DNA from: Bacillota bacterium
Lineage (GTDB): Bacteria; Bacillota; Sulfobacillia; RBS10-35; JAJYVN01
Length of the DNA stretch: 64,000 nucleotides
Assembly (NCBI GenBank): GCA_021803205.1
Contig: JAJZMB010000099.1
Location: forward strand, 1 to 64,000
Direction: 5' to 3'
Numbering within the stretch: position 1 is the first letter of the stretch; each line of letters begins with the position of its first letter. This document shows, piece after piece, positions 44,344 through 53,016 of the stretch. The notes below the pieces were generated by a model, which made no database searches, was not told the DNA's origin, and was given only the letters and a program-made list of their open reading frames with translations. Position numbers and translations under genes: made by a program.

Positions 44344-44814
44344 GCGGGTCCGCCTCCGCTCCGCCCGGGTGCGGCCCACCGCACGGGCCCACCCATGTCC
44401 ACACCTTCAGAGTACCCGCGCCGCGATCGCCCCACCTGCGCTCCGCGGTCCCGCGGCGGCGGCCGGCGCGCCCCGGGCGCCATCTTACACCACCGCCGCA
44501 CGGGTGCGTCCCCACCGGCCTCCTGTGGACGACCCCGCACCGGAGGCGAACATGATCCCCGCCCACACCCGCGAAATAGGGCCCGAGCGGGCCATTGCAA
44601 GGTCCGCCCGGTTGCGCTAATGCTTGATGGTCCGTATGGCGGATCACTCTGCTCACTCCCACGGAGAACGAGCATTCTGACCGCGATCTGCTGGCAGTTG
44701 TACCGAACGGCAGGGCACATCCGCAGTCCGGCGAATACGGCGCGAATGGGGGGGGTGCCACGGTTCGGGCGCATCCCCCGGCAACGGGCCCGAGGATCGG
44801 GGAGGCGGTATCGC
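44344..44814. other. Divergent region, MFS / ctaC
   Basis: About 470 bases without a supported gene. The ctaC frame stays open far upstream. An ATG at 44746 with eight G after it is an alternative, longer ctaC start. Promoters for both directions should lie here but I could not assign them. Confidence 0.45.
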
Positions 44815-45846
44815 TTGGGTCGGTGGGCGCGCAGACGGACCTGGCTGGTGACTCCGGCATTGATGCTCGCGGCTCTGGCGCTGGGTGCGTGTGCACAGCA
44901 CCCACAGGCGACGTTCAGTCCGGCGGGACCCGTGAGTCGGCGAGAACTCGGGCTCATGAGTTTCAGCTTATGGCTGATGATCGGCGTTTTTGTGGCGGTG
45001 TGCATCCCGCTCGTGTACGCCATGATCCGCTTTCGCGAGCGGAAGGGCGACCAGGGACTGCCGCCGCAGATCGAAGGCAATCACAGGATCGAGGTTGTGT
45101 GGACGGTCGTCCCCATCCTCATCTGCATCGCCCTGGCGATTCCCACCATACACGACGCTTTTGTGCTGGCCTCCCCGCCCGCGGGCAGCAGCCCACTGGT
45201 GGTGGACGTGGTCGGCCACCAGTGGTGGTGGGAATTCCAGTATCCCGGACAGAGCATCGTGACCGCCGACGAGATGCACATCCCCGCCGGCCGGCCCATC
45301 GAGTTGAAGCTGACCTCCGTGGACGTGCTGCACAGCTTCTGGGTACCCGCGCTGGCCGGCAAGGAGGACACCGTGCCCGGCGTCGTCAACACGATGTGGC
45401 TCCAGGCCAGCGTCCCCGGCACCTATCCGGGCCAGTGCGCGGAGTTCTGCGGCACCTCGCACAGCCTGATGCGCTTTGACGTCGTCGCCCAGAGCCCCGC
45501 GCAGTTCCAGGCGTGGGTGACCGGCATGCAGCATCCCGACGTGACGCCCACGACCGCCGAGGCTCAGGCCGGCGCGCAGCTGTTCTCCCAATACCAATGC
45601 GGCATCTGCCACACGATCGACGGCACTGCGGCCAAAGGCACCGTGGGTCCGAATCTGACCAACCTCGGGGAGCGGGCCATCGTGGTCGGCGGGTCGCTGC
45701 AGAACACGCCGACCGATCTGGCCCAGTGGATCCACGACCCCCAGGCGATCATGCCGGATACGATCATGCCTGCGTTCTCCACCCTGACCGACCAGCAGTT
45801 GAGCGAACTGACGGCCTACCTTGAGGGCTTGAAACCCCAGGCGTGA
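44815..45846 (+). CDS. ctaC: Cytochrome c oxidase subunit II with fused cytochrome c (caa3 type)
   Basis: Receives electrons and passes them through CuA to subunit I. From TTG 44815 the N-terminus is a lipoprotein signal (TWLVTPALMLAALALGAC), then two membrane spans, the cupredoxin domain with GHQWWWEFQYPG and the CuA ligands CAEFCGTSHSLM (about residue 208) plus the upstream His in VLHSFWVPAL, and a C-terminal cytochrome c domain with CGICH (about residue 262) and a distal Met in IMPDTIMPAF. The fused haem domain defines the caa3 type. TTG 44815 has GGAGG nine bases before it; ATG 44746 is possible. First gene of ctaCDEFG. Confidence 0.93.
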   Translation: MGRWARRRTWLVTPALMLAALALGACAQHPQATFSPAGPVSRRELGLMSFSLWLMIGVFVAVCIPLVYAMIRFRERKGDQGLPPQIEGNHRIEVVWTVVPILICIALAIPTIHDAFVLASPPAGSSPLVVDVVGHQWWWEFQYPGQSIVTADEMHIPAGRPIELKLTSVDVLHSFWVPALAGKEDTVPGVVNTMWLQASVPGTYPGQCAEFCGTSHSLMRFDVVAQSPAQFQAWVTGMQHPDVTPTTAEAQAGAQLFSQYQCGICHTIDGTAAKGTVGPNLTNLGERAIVVGGSLQNTPTDLAQWIHDPQAIMPDTIMPAFSTLTDQQLSELTAYLEGLKPQA

Positions 45847-45934
45847 ACGTGTCCGGGCTCGAGTCGCAAGCATTACGCCCGACCCCCGACCGCGCCTCCG
45901 GTCGGGGCGGGGCCCGAAGGGATGGTAAGCGCAG

Positions 45935-47863
45935 TTGGCAACCCTCTCCGAGCGCATGCCCGCGGCGCTCGCGCGGCGCACCGCCGCCGAGTACGGGATC
46001 TGGAGTTGGCTGACCACAGTCGATCACAAGCGCATCGGAATCATGTACCTGGTGTCCGCCACCATCTTCTTCATCTTCGGCGGCACCGAGGCGTTCCTGA
46101 TGCGTCTGCAGCTCATGCGCCCGGAGAACCATATCGTCAGTTTTCAGCTCTTCAACCAATTGTTCACCATGCACGGTATTACCATGATCTTCCTGGCAGT
46201 CATGCCGCTGCTCATCGGCTACATCAACGTCGTGATGCCCCTGCAGATCGGGGCGCGCGACGTCGCCTACCCGCGGCTCAACGCCGTGAGCCTCTGGCTC
46301 TTCTTCGCCGGCGGCCTCATGCTCTACTCCTCGTGGTTCCTCGGCGGGGCGCCGAACGCCGGCTGGTACAACTACGCCCCGATCAACACCGGCGGCGTGC
46401 TCAACCCCGGGTCTGACACCCTCGGGATCTCGTTCTATGTGCTGGGGCTCCAGATCGCCGGGATCGGCACCCTGCTCTCCGGCATCAACTTCACCGCCAC
46501 CATCCTCAACCTGCGTGCACCGGGCATGTCCCTGATGCGCATGCCGCTGTTCGTCTGGACCGTCTTGATCACCTCGATCCTGATCGTCTTCGCCTTCCCG
46601 CCCTTCACGGCAAACCTTGGCCTGCTGATGTTCGACAGGTTGTTCAACACCGGCTTCTTCGACCCGAGTAAGGGCGGCAACGCTCTGCTCTGGCAGCAAC
46701 TCTTCTGGATCTTCGGACATCCCGAGGTCTACATCCTGATCATGCCGGCGTTCGGCATGATCTCCGAGGTCGTCCCGACCTTCTCGCGCAAGCCGCTCTT
46801 CGGTTACACGACGATGGTCTTCGCCATCATCGTCATCGCCTTCCTGGCCTTCATGGTCTGGAGTCACCACATGTTCACCACCGGCATGGGCGCCGTTGTG
46901 AACTCGGTTTTCGCAGCCACCTCCATGGCCATCGCCGTGCCGACCGGGGTTAAGATCTTCAATTGGATCGCGACCATGTGGGGGGGCCGCATCCGCTACA
47001 CGACATCCATGCTCTTTGCCATCGGCTTCCTGTTCTGTTTTGTCATTGGTGGCATGAGCGGGGTGATGCTGGCCGCCGCCCCGGCGGACTACCAGTTCAA
47101 CGACAGCTACTTCCTCGTTGCGCACATCCACTACGTCCTGATCGGCGGGTCGCTTTTCGCCCTGTTCGCGGGAACCTACTACTGGTTTCCCAAGATGACC
47201 GGGCGCCTGCTGAGCGAGCGCCTTGGCAAGCTCAACTTCTGGATTGTGCTGATCGGCTTCAATGTCACCTTCTTTCCCATGCACTTCCTGGGCATCGACG
47301 GCATGCCGCGCCGCGTGGCCACCTACCCGCCCGGCCTCGGCCTGAGTTTCTGGAACTTCGTGTCGACCATTGGCGTGTTCATCCTTACCGCCGGCATTCT
47401 GATCTTCCTCTATAACCTGCGCGACTCGCTGCGCAACGGGGAGATCGCGGGGCCCGACCCCTGGGACGCGCGCACACTGGAGTGGTCCATCCCCTCGCCG
47501 GCGCCGGAGTACAATTTCGCCCAGATTCCGCTGGTCCGGGGCCGCGACGCCCTCTGGGTCGAGAAGCAGCACGGCGACGGCCGCATGCTGCCGGCGCAGA
47601 TCGTGGAGCAGCACGGCGACCATGACGCGGACGACCATGACGCGCATCAGCACCATGCCGATCGCCACCTGGTGCACATGCCGTCTCCGACGCCCCTGCC
47701 GTTGATCCTAGGCGCCGGGGCGATGGTCGCCGGGTACGCGGGGCTCTATCGGGTATGGTGGCTGGCCATACTAGCGCTGGTCGCCTGCTTCTACGGTATC
47801 TTCCGCCTGATGTACGACAGGGATCCCGGGTACTACGTCGAGCCAAAGGGGGATGTGGGATGA
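45935..47863 (+). CDS. ctaD: Cytochrome c oxidase subunit I with His-rich loop
   Basis: Catalytic subunit of the haem-copper oxidase, reducing oxygen and pumping protons. The 642-residue protein has about 13-14 spans and the A-type signatures: TMHGITMIF (haem ligand His), WIFGHPEVYILIMP (CuB His, cross-linked Tyr, K-channel Glu), VWSHHMFTTG (CuB His pair) and HIHYVLIGG (haem ligands). An unusual hydrophilic insertion before the last spans reads EQHGDHDADDHDAHQHHADR (from about residue 556), rich in His and Asp. The start is TTG 45935; the next in-frame Met is seven residues on. Stop overlaps ctaE by four bases. Confidence 0.95.
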   Translation: MATLSERMPAALARRTAAEYGIWSWLTTVDHKRIGIMYLVSATIFFIFGGTEAFLMRLQLMRPENHIVSFQLFNQLFTMHGITMIFLAVMPLLIGYINVVMPLQIGARDVAYPRLNAVSLWLFFAGGLMLYSSWFLGGAPNAGWYNYAPINTGGVLNPGSDTLGISFYVLGLQIAGIGTLLSGINFTATILNLRAPGMSLMRMPLFVWTVLITSILIVFAFPPFTANLGLLMFDRLFNTGFFDPSKGGNALLWQQLFWIFGHPEVYILIMPAFGMISEVVPTFSRKPLFGYTTMVFAIIVIAFLAFMVWSHHMFTTGMGAVVNSVFAATSMAIAVPTGVKIFNWIATMWGGRIRYTTSMLFAIGFLFCFVIGGMSGVMLAAAPADYQFNDSYFLVAHIHYVLIGGSLFALFAGTYYWFPKMTGRLLSERLGKLNFWIVLIGFNVTFFPMHFLGIDGMPRRVATYPPGLGLSFWNFVSTIGVFILTAGILIFLYNLRDSLRNGEIAGPDPWDARTLEWSIPSPAPEYNFAQIPLVRGRDALWVEKQHGDGRMLPAQIVEQHGDHDADDHDAHQHHADRHLVHMPSPTPLPLILGAGAMVAGYAGLYRVWWLAILALVACFYGIFRLMYDRDPGYYVEPKGDVG

Positions 47864-48492
47864 GCGAGGCGATGCACACGACCCCGGCACCCGACGGCGG
47901 GCCGGCCGGCCCTCCCGTCCTTCCCACGCCCGCGGAGACGACCAAACTCGGGATTTGGCTGTGGCTGGCTTCGGACTGCGCGCTGTTCGCCTCGCTGATC
48001 GCCACCTATCTGACCCTCCACGGGCAGACGGCCGGCGGGCCGACTGCGCAGCAACTGTTCGACCTGCCGTTGACCCTGGTGTCCACCTTCGCCCTGCTCC
48101 TCAGCAGCGTGACCATGGGGGTGGCCCTGGAGGCGCTGCAGAAGGACGACATCGCCGCGCTCCGGCGGTGGCTGGTGGTCACCGCGCTGCTCGGGGCCAT
48201 CTTCGTCGGCCTGGAGATCCGCGAGTTCCACCACTACACCGTCTCCGGCCTCTGGTTCCAGCGCAGTGACTTCGCCTCCAGCTTTTACGTCCTGGTCGGC
48301 TTCCACGGGCTGCATGTCAGCTTCGGCATCGCCTGGATCCTGTCGCTGCTCATCTTCACCTTCCGCAAACCCGGTGGGATCACACGCGCCGACCACTGGC
48401 GCTTTGAGATGATGAGCCTGTACTGGTACTTCGTGGACGTGGTCTGGGTCGTGATCTTTACCGTGATCTACCTGCTCGGAAAGGTGGGCTGA
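47860..48492 (+). CDS. ctaE: Cytochrome c oxidase subunit III
   Basis: A 210-residue membrane subunit with five spans. It shows KLGIWLWLASDCALFASLIATYL near the N-terminus, the conserved Glu in VGLEIREF, SSFYVLVGFHGLHVSFGIAW and a C-terminal HWRFEMMSLYWYFVDVVWVVIF, all typical of subunit III. The first ~25 residues are Pro/Ala-rich. ATG overlaps the ctaD stop (ATGA). Stabilises subunit I and its proton uptake. Confidence 0.94.
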   Translation: MSEAMHTTPAPDGGPAGPPVLPTPAETTKLGIWLWLASDCALFASLIATYLTLHGQTAGGPTAQQLFDLPLTLVSTFALLLSSVTMGVALEALQKDDIAALRRWLVVTALLGAIFVGLEIREFHHYTVSGLWFQRSDFASSFYVLVGFHGLHVSFGIAWILSLLIFTFRKPGGITRADHWRFEMMSLYWYFVDVVWVVIFTVIYLLGKVG

Positions 48493-48494
48493 CT

Positions 48495-48800
48495 GTGAGT
48501 ACGGTGGAGCCGCACAGCGAGACCGGGGCGCGGCACGGCGGGATGCGCTTGCATGTCACGGTGGCCGTGGTGCTGACCGTACTCACGCTGATCGCGTTCG
48601 GTCTGGCGGGAACGGGCGCCCTGCCCCACTTCGTCCTGATTCCGGTGCTCCTGGTGATGGCTCTCGGCCAGATCGCCCTCCAGGTGCTTTACTATATGCA
48701 CCTGAAGTGGGACAGCCGGACCTTCGCCGGGTTCTTCGTCGCGGCGCTGGCCCTGGCCGTAGTGATCGCCGTCATCGGCAAGACCCTCGCCGAGCGCTGA
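48495..48800 (+). CDS. ctaF: Cytochrome c oxidase subunit IV (CtaF/CyoD type)
   Basis: A 101-residue protein with three hydrophobic segments and the family ending LQVLYYMHLKWDSR followed by a last span, as in bacterial oxidase subunit IV. The GTG at 48495 lies two bases after the ctaE stop. It probably helps assemble or stabilise the CuB site. Confidence 0.88.
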   Translation: MSTVEPHSETGARHGGMRLHVTVAVVLTVLTLIAFGLAGTGALPHFVLIPVLLVMALGQIALQVLYYMHLKWDSRTFAGFFVAALALAVVIAVIGKTLAER

Positions 48801-48920
48801 CCCGGGATCCGTCCGCGGACCGGGGTCCGGGCGTGACCTGGCACGAGCGGGATGGGACGCCCGGCGGCGGTCCCGCCCCGCTCCTTCGTTCGTTGCCGTG
48901 CCGGGAAGGGAGATGCCGCC

Positions 48921-49889
48921 ATGCCTCTGGAACTGAGGCAAGCGGGTTTCGTGGCTCTGTGGCACCCAGGCATCATGGCCGTGGTGCTCCTGCTTGGCGC
49001 GGCCTACCTGCTCGCGGTGGGCCCCTGGCGGCACCGCTTCCCGGGATCCCGACCGGCGACGGGCCGCCAGAAGACGGCGCTCCTGCTCAGCCTGCTCACC
49101 CTCTACGTGGCCGTCGGCAGCCCGCTGGACTTCGTCGCCGACAACCTCCTGATGAGCGCCCACATGACCGAGCATATGCTGCTGACCTTCGTGTTCCCCC
49201 CGCTCCTGCTCCTAGGCACCCCCGCCTGGCTCATCCGGCCGGTCGTGGTTGGCAACCCGGTCGTGCACCGGATCGCCTCCCGCCTCACGCGCCCACTCAC
49301 CGCCCTGGTCCTGTTCAACCTCGTCTTCTCCGCGGTGCATATCCCGGTGATCTACGACCTCACGCTGCGGAACAACGCCCTGCACTTCACCGAGCACGCG
49401 CTGCTGGTCATCACCGGCATCTGCATGTGGTGGCCCGTCCTCAGCCCGTTGCCGGAGATGCCCCGCCTCTCGGACATGATGCAGATCGGTTACCTCTTCA
49501 TCAACGAAATCTTCCAGACCATCGCCTTCGCCCTGATCACCTTCGCCAACCACCCGCTCTACTCGGTCTATGACCATGCACCCCTGTTGTGGGGCATCAC
49601 GCGCATGGAGGACCAGCAGATGGGCGGCATCCTGATGAAGATGGGCGCCATGGCCTCCATCGTCCCGGCGATGTGGGACGCCTTCTTCCGCTGGGCGCGC
49701 CGGGAGAGCGCCCAGCGCAACGATTTCATCGGGGCCCAGATTCCAGTGCCCGCGACCGCGGACCGCGACCCCGCGCCTGCGCGGCCAGCGCCGGGCCTCC
49801 CCCTGGCCGCGCCGTCCGGACTGCGGGTCGAGGCGGCCGGCCGCTCCGCGCCTGTGGGGCCGGGCCTGCCCGACCCGGTCCGTCCCTGA
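48921..49889 (+). CDS. ctaG: Cytochrome c oxidase assembly protein CtaG (Caa3_CtaG family)
   Basis: A 322-residue polytopic membrane protein of the Firmicutes Caa3_CtaG family, needed to form active caa3 oxidase, probably in copper delivery. Seven spans are visible. Family landmarks include AVGSPLDFVADNLLMSAHMTEHMLL, TPAWLIRP, NNALHFTEHALLVITGICMWWP and a late GITRMEDQQMGGILMK. Two HxxEH-like motifs could bind copper. A Pro/Ala-rich tail of ~50 residues is extra. ATG 48921 follows GGGAAGGGAG. Confidence 0.88.
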   Translation: MPLELRQAGFVALWHPGIMAVVLLLGAAYLLAVGPWRHRFPGSRPATGRQKTALLLSLLTLYVAVGSPLDFVADNLLMSAHMTEHMLLTFVFPPLLLLGTPAWLIRPVVVGNPVVHRIASRLTRPLTALVLFNLVFSAVHIPVIYDLTLRNNALHFTEHALLVITGICMWWPVLSPLPEMPRLSDMMQIGYLFINEIFQTIAFALITFANHPLYSVYDHAPLLWGITRMEDQQMGGILMKMGAMASIVPAMWDAFFRWARRESAQRNDFIGAQIPVPATADRDPAPARPAPGLPLAAPSGLRVEAAGRSAPVGPGLPDPVRP

Positions 49890-50001
49890 TCGCGCGCGGC
49901 AGACCATCAGGTTCCAGGGGACTCCGGCCGATTCGGACGCGAAGCGTACGACGTGACCGAGCGCGCAGTGGACAATCCTCGATCGGGGGCAGATCGGCCG
50001 G

Positions 50002-50895
50002 ATGAACGCACCAGCCCGTCCCTCGTCCCTGCTCTCCCGCCTCGGCGACTATGTCGCCCTGACCAAACCGCGCATCGTGCTTCTCCTGCTGATCACAGGC
50101 GCCTGCGCCATGGCGGTGGCCAAGAGTGGCCTTCCGGCCCCGCGCCTTTTGCTGCTCACACTGCTCGGCCTCGGTCTCTCCTGCGGCGGCGCCAACGCCG
50201 TCAATATGTGGTACGACCGAGATATCGACCCGGTGATGGTCCGCACGCAGCGACGACCGATCCCCGCCGGGCGGATCCAGCCACGCGCGGCGCTGGCCTT
50301 CGGCATCGCCGCGCAGGCCGCTTCGCTGCTGATCCTGGGCGCCTTCGTCAATCCGCTGGCCGCGCTGCTGTCCCTGACGGGCTTCGTGTACTATGTCTTC
50401 GTCTACACGATGTGGCTCAAGCGGCGGACGCCGCAGAACATCGTCATCGGCGGAGGCGCGGGCGCATTCCCGCCGCTGGTGGGCTGGGCGGCGGTGACCG
50501 GCGGTGTGGGTGTGGCGGCCATACTCATGTTCCTGATCATCTTCATGTGGACGCCCCCGCACTTCTGGTCGCTGGCGCTTTACAAGGACGAGGATTACCG
50601 CCGCGCGGGGATTCCTATGATGCCAGTCGCCCGCGGCTGGCAGACGACGAAGTCGCAGAGCCTCGCCTACTCCGTCCTCCTGCTTTGCGCCTCGGTGCTG
50701 CTTTATTGGACCGGCGTGGTGGGACTGCTGTATCTGTTCGCCGCCATGGTCCTCGGTATGGTCTTCATCGGCTACAGCCTGGTGCTGCTGCGCGAACCGG
50801 CGCCCGAGGTGAAGTGGGCCAAGCGCACCTTTCGCTTCTCCCTACTCTACCTCACGGCCATCTTCACCGTCATGGTGCTGAACATGCGCCACTGA
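50002..50895 (+). CDS. ctaB: Protohaem IX farnesyltransferase (haem O synthase)
   Basis: Adds a farnesyl group to haem B, making haem O for the oxidase. The 297-residue UbiA-family membrane protein has KPRIVLLLLITGAC, the prenyl-diphosphate site NMWYDRDIDPVMVRTQRRP, the second acidic-side region YKDEDYRRAGIPMMPV and about eight to nine spans. ATG 50002 matches the family. No ctaA (haem A synthase) gene is in this window. Confidence 0.94.
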   Translation: MNAPARPSSLLSRLGDYVALTKPRIVLLLLITGACAMAVAKSGLPAPRLLLLTLLGLGLSCGGANAVNMWYDRDIDPVMVRTQRRPIPAGRIQPRAALAFGIAAQAASLLILGAFVNPLAALLSLTGFVYYVFVYTMWLKRRTPQNIVIGGGAGAFPPLVGWAAVTGGVGVAAILMFLIIFMWTPPHFWSLALYKDEDYRRAGIPMMPVARGWQTTKSQSLAYSVLLLCASVLLYWTGVVGLLYLFAAMVLGMVFIGYSLVLLREPAPEVKWAKRTFRFSLLYLTAIFTVMVLNMRH

Positions 50896-50951
50896 GGCTC
50901 GGGCCGGGGATGGCGCCCGCACGACGAGACGCGGACGGGAGGAGGAACGGC

Positions 50952-51416
50952 ATGGATCTCGGGATGGCCCTGGCCTACCTCAGCGAGGGGTGCATGCTCG
51001 GCAGCGCCGTGTGTCTGGGCATCGGCTGGTACCAGGTCCGGCACCATCACATCCATGCGCATCGGCGTTGGATGCTGGCCACCACCACACTGGGCGCGGC
51101 CTTCTTTGTCACCTACGTCCTGCACACCGCCCTGGTCGGAGACACTTCTTTCGGCGGGCCGGCCGCTCTGGCCGCACCGTATCAGGTCTTCCTCCAAACC
51201 CACGCCACCCTGGCCACGGTGGCCGGTATCCTGGGGGTGCTCACCCTCCGCCGCGCCCTCCGCCGGCGCTTCACCCTCCACCGCCGCATTGCGCCCTGGA
51301 CTGCCGTCCTGTGGCTGATCGCCGCCGCGAGTGGACTGACCGTCTTCATCCTGCTGTATCTCGCTTATCCTCCCGGTCCGACGGTGAACGTGATCGCCGC
51401 CATGTTCGGGCATTGA
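50952..51416 (+). CDS. DUF420-family membrane protein
   Basis: A 154-residue protein with four hydrophobic segments. It contains RHHHIHAHRRWMLATTTLGAAFF, the His-rich start typical of DUF420 proteins, and a second HRRIAPWTAVLW. Members are nearly always encoded near cytochrome oxidase and haem A/O genes; their function is not established, copper or haem handling being suspected. ATG 50952 has GGAGG six bases before it. It sits between ctaB and the SCO-like gene. Confidence 0.75.
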   Translation: MDLGMALAYLSEGCMLGSAVCLGIGWYQVRHHHIHAHRRWMLATTTLGAAFFVTYVLHTALVGDTSFGGPAALAAPYQVFLQTHATLATVAGILGVLTLRRALRRRFTLHRRIAPWTAVLWLIAAASGLTVFILLYLAYPPGPTVNVIAAMFGH

Positions 51417-51449
51417 GCGCACAGCGCGCGCGGGAAGGAAGGATCCGGA

Positions 51450-52076
51450 ATGAAGCGGCTGCGCGGGGCGGCGTGGAGGACCTCGGCTGTATTCATCCTC
51501 GCCCTGGCCGTGCTCCGCGTACAGCCCGTGGTCTCCGCGCGGCAGGGCGACTCGGTGGCGCCGCCCGCCGCCGCCTACGGATCCGCCCTGCCGCGCATCC
51601 CGGCTCCGGACTTCACCCTGACAGGGCTCTCCGGCCGACCCCTGGGACTGACGGACACCCGCGGTCACGTGGTGCTCCTGACGTTCATCGACCTGCGCTC
51701 GGCAACTGCGGTGGACACCGCACGGCTGCTGCGCACCTTCAGCGAGGAAATCGGACCGCCGGCCCGCCAGGTATGGATCCTGGCCGTGAACACCGACCCC
51801 GCCGCGACGCCCGCGCAGTTGGCGGCCTGGACAGCCGCCCGGGACATGACCGGCCGCTGGCGGTGGTTGACCGGTCGCGCCGCGGCGCTGCAGCTGGTCT
51901 GGACTGACTACCACATCGGCTCCGAGCTCGACGGCGCCCAGCTTGTGCACGCCTCTGCCACCTACATCCTCGACCCGCACGGCCGGGAACGCTGGGTGCT
52001 GTCCACCGCCGCTGCCTCCGGCCTGGCCGCCGAGGCCCACGCTCTGGCGGCCGCGGTGCTGGCCCTCGGCGGATGA
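51450..52076 (+). CDS. SCO1/SenC-like protein lacking the copper-binding cysteines
   Basis: A 208-residue exported thioredoxin-fold protein. The N-terminal hydrophobic segment (about 10-30) is a signal anchor or cleavable signal. The fold is SCO-like: PAPDFTLTGLSGRPLGLTD, then HVVLLTF, and a late VHASATYILDPHGRERWV with the conserved histidine. Where SCO proteins carry CxxxC, this one reads TFIDLRSATAV (about residues 78-88): both cysteines are missing. It cannot bind copper in the usual way and may act as a scaffold, or be a neutralised paralogue. Its position between DUF420 and a cupredoxin still suggests oxidase assembly. Confidence 0.7.
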   Translation: MKRLRGAAWRTSAVFILALAVLRVQPVVSARQGDSVAPPAAAYGSALPRIPAPDFTLTGLSGRPLGLTDTRGHVVLLTFIDLRSATAVDTARLLRTFSEEIGPPARQVWILAVNTDPAATPAQLAAWTAARDMTGRWRWLTGRAAALQLVWTDYHIGSELDGAQLVHASATYILDPHGRERWVLSTAAASGLAAEAHALAAAVLALGG

Positions 52077-52311
52077 GCAGGAGGGTTCTGATCGTTGCGG
52101 TGCAGGCAGCCGGTCCGGTCCGTGGAGATCCCGGGGGATTCGGTCCGCCGGGGGACGGCCCGCACCCCGGCAGCGGCTCCGGCTCCAGCCGCACCTGTGC
52201 ACGGAGGGTGGCCCCGTGACGGCGGAATGTGGTAGAACGGTCCCTGTGCGGGCAGGCTGGAGACCTGCGACGCCCGGAGAAGCTTCGAGTGTAGAAAGGG
52301 GTTTCGCACCG

Positions 52312-52872
52312 ATGAGCATTGTACCGATCAGACGCCTGGCCGCAGGCACGACCGTGGCGCTTACGCTGGCGCTGGTCGCCGGCTGCGGCAATATCACCAC
52401 GCCCGCCAGTTCCTCGGCCTCAAGCGCCTCAAGCGCCTCCAACGCCTCCAACGCCTCCGTGCCGACCGCGCCGGCCTCCTCGTCTTCGGCCGCGACGCCG
52501 ACCGCGTCCGGCACAACCGGTTCCGCCGCCGTAAACACCGGCAGCCAGTACGCCCAGTATTACAAGGTCACAGGCACGCCCGTCACCGTCGCGGCAGGCA
52601 AAACGGTGAAGATGACGCTCACCGACTTCTCCTTTGATCCGAACACCCTCACGGTGGCCAAGGGCACAAAGGTCACGATCGCCGTCAGCAATCCCACACC
52701 GTTACAGCACACCTTCACACTGGACGCCTTCGGCGTCGATCAGAGCATCTCTCCCAACGGGGGCACGGCCACGGTGTCCTTCACGCCGACGACGGCGGGA
52801 ACCTACTACTGGTACTGCAAGGTTCCCGGCCACGCCCAACTGGGGATGGTCGGCAAGTTGACGGTAAAGTGA
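52312..52872 (+). CDS. Blue-copper (cupredoxin) lipoprotein
   Basis: A 186-residue secreted electron carrier. The signal peptide ends in LVAGC, a lipobox, so it is probably anchored to the outer face of the membrane. A Ser/Ala/Asn/Thr-rich linker (about 25-75) includes 9-base DNA repeats. The cupredoxin domain has FSFDPNTLTVAKGTKVTI, the first ligand in LQHTFTLD, and TYYWYCKVPGHAQLGMVGKL, giving the Cys-His-Met set of a type 1 copper site. ATG 52312 is used. Likely donor to, or assembly factor for, the caa3 oxidase encoded upstream. Confidence 0.85.
   Translation: MSIVPIRRLAAGTTVALTLALVAGCGNITTPASSSASSASSASNASNASVPTAPASSSSAATPTASGTTGSAAVNTGSQYAQYYKVTGTPVTVAAGKTVKMTLTDFSFDPNTLTVAKGTKVTIAVSNPTPLQHTFTLDAFGVDQSISPNGGTATVSFTPTTAGTYYWYCKVPGHAQLGMVGKLTVK
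52421..52459 (+). repeat. 9-bp tandem repeats in the cupredoxin linker
   Basis: TCAAGCGCC occurs twice and TCCAACGCC then follows in two exact copies plus a partial third, encoding a Ser-Ser-Ala / Ser-Asn-Ala run. Copy-number change here would alter linker length in frame. Confidence 0.6.
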
Positions 52873-52875
52873 GGG

Positions 52876-52911
52876 GGTGCGCCGGGCGGCCACAGCGCCG
52901 CCCGGCGCACC
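52876..52911. terminator. Strong terminator hairpin after the cupredoxin gene
   Basis: GGTGCGCCGGGCGGC pairs perfectly with GCCGCCCGGCGCACC over 15 bases around CACAGC, four bases after the stop. No U-run. It closes the cta/cupredoxin cluster. Confidence 0.65.
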
Positions 52912-52919
52912 GCGCCGAT

Positions 52920-52945
52920 CACCGCGTCCACGCCTGGACGCGGTG
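52920..52945. terminator. Second hairpin between convergent genes
   Basis: CACCGCGTCCA and TGGACGCGGTG pair over 11 bases around a four-base loop. It is likely to serve the leftward TIM-barrel gene ending at 53017. Confidence 0.45.
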
Positions 52946-53016
52946 AGGGGCCAACACGCCCGTGGCTGCCGCGTAGTGGCGGCGGGCGCGCGCACCCGGC
53001 TCGCCCGCCGGGCTCC

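Noticed and set aside
45764-47677. 637-codon minus-strand frame opposite ctaD, rich in charged residues
   Set aside because: It is the complement of the subunit I gene, whose motifs are unambiguous.
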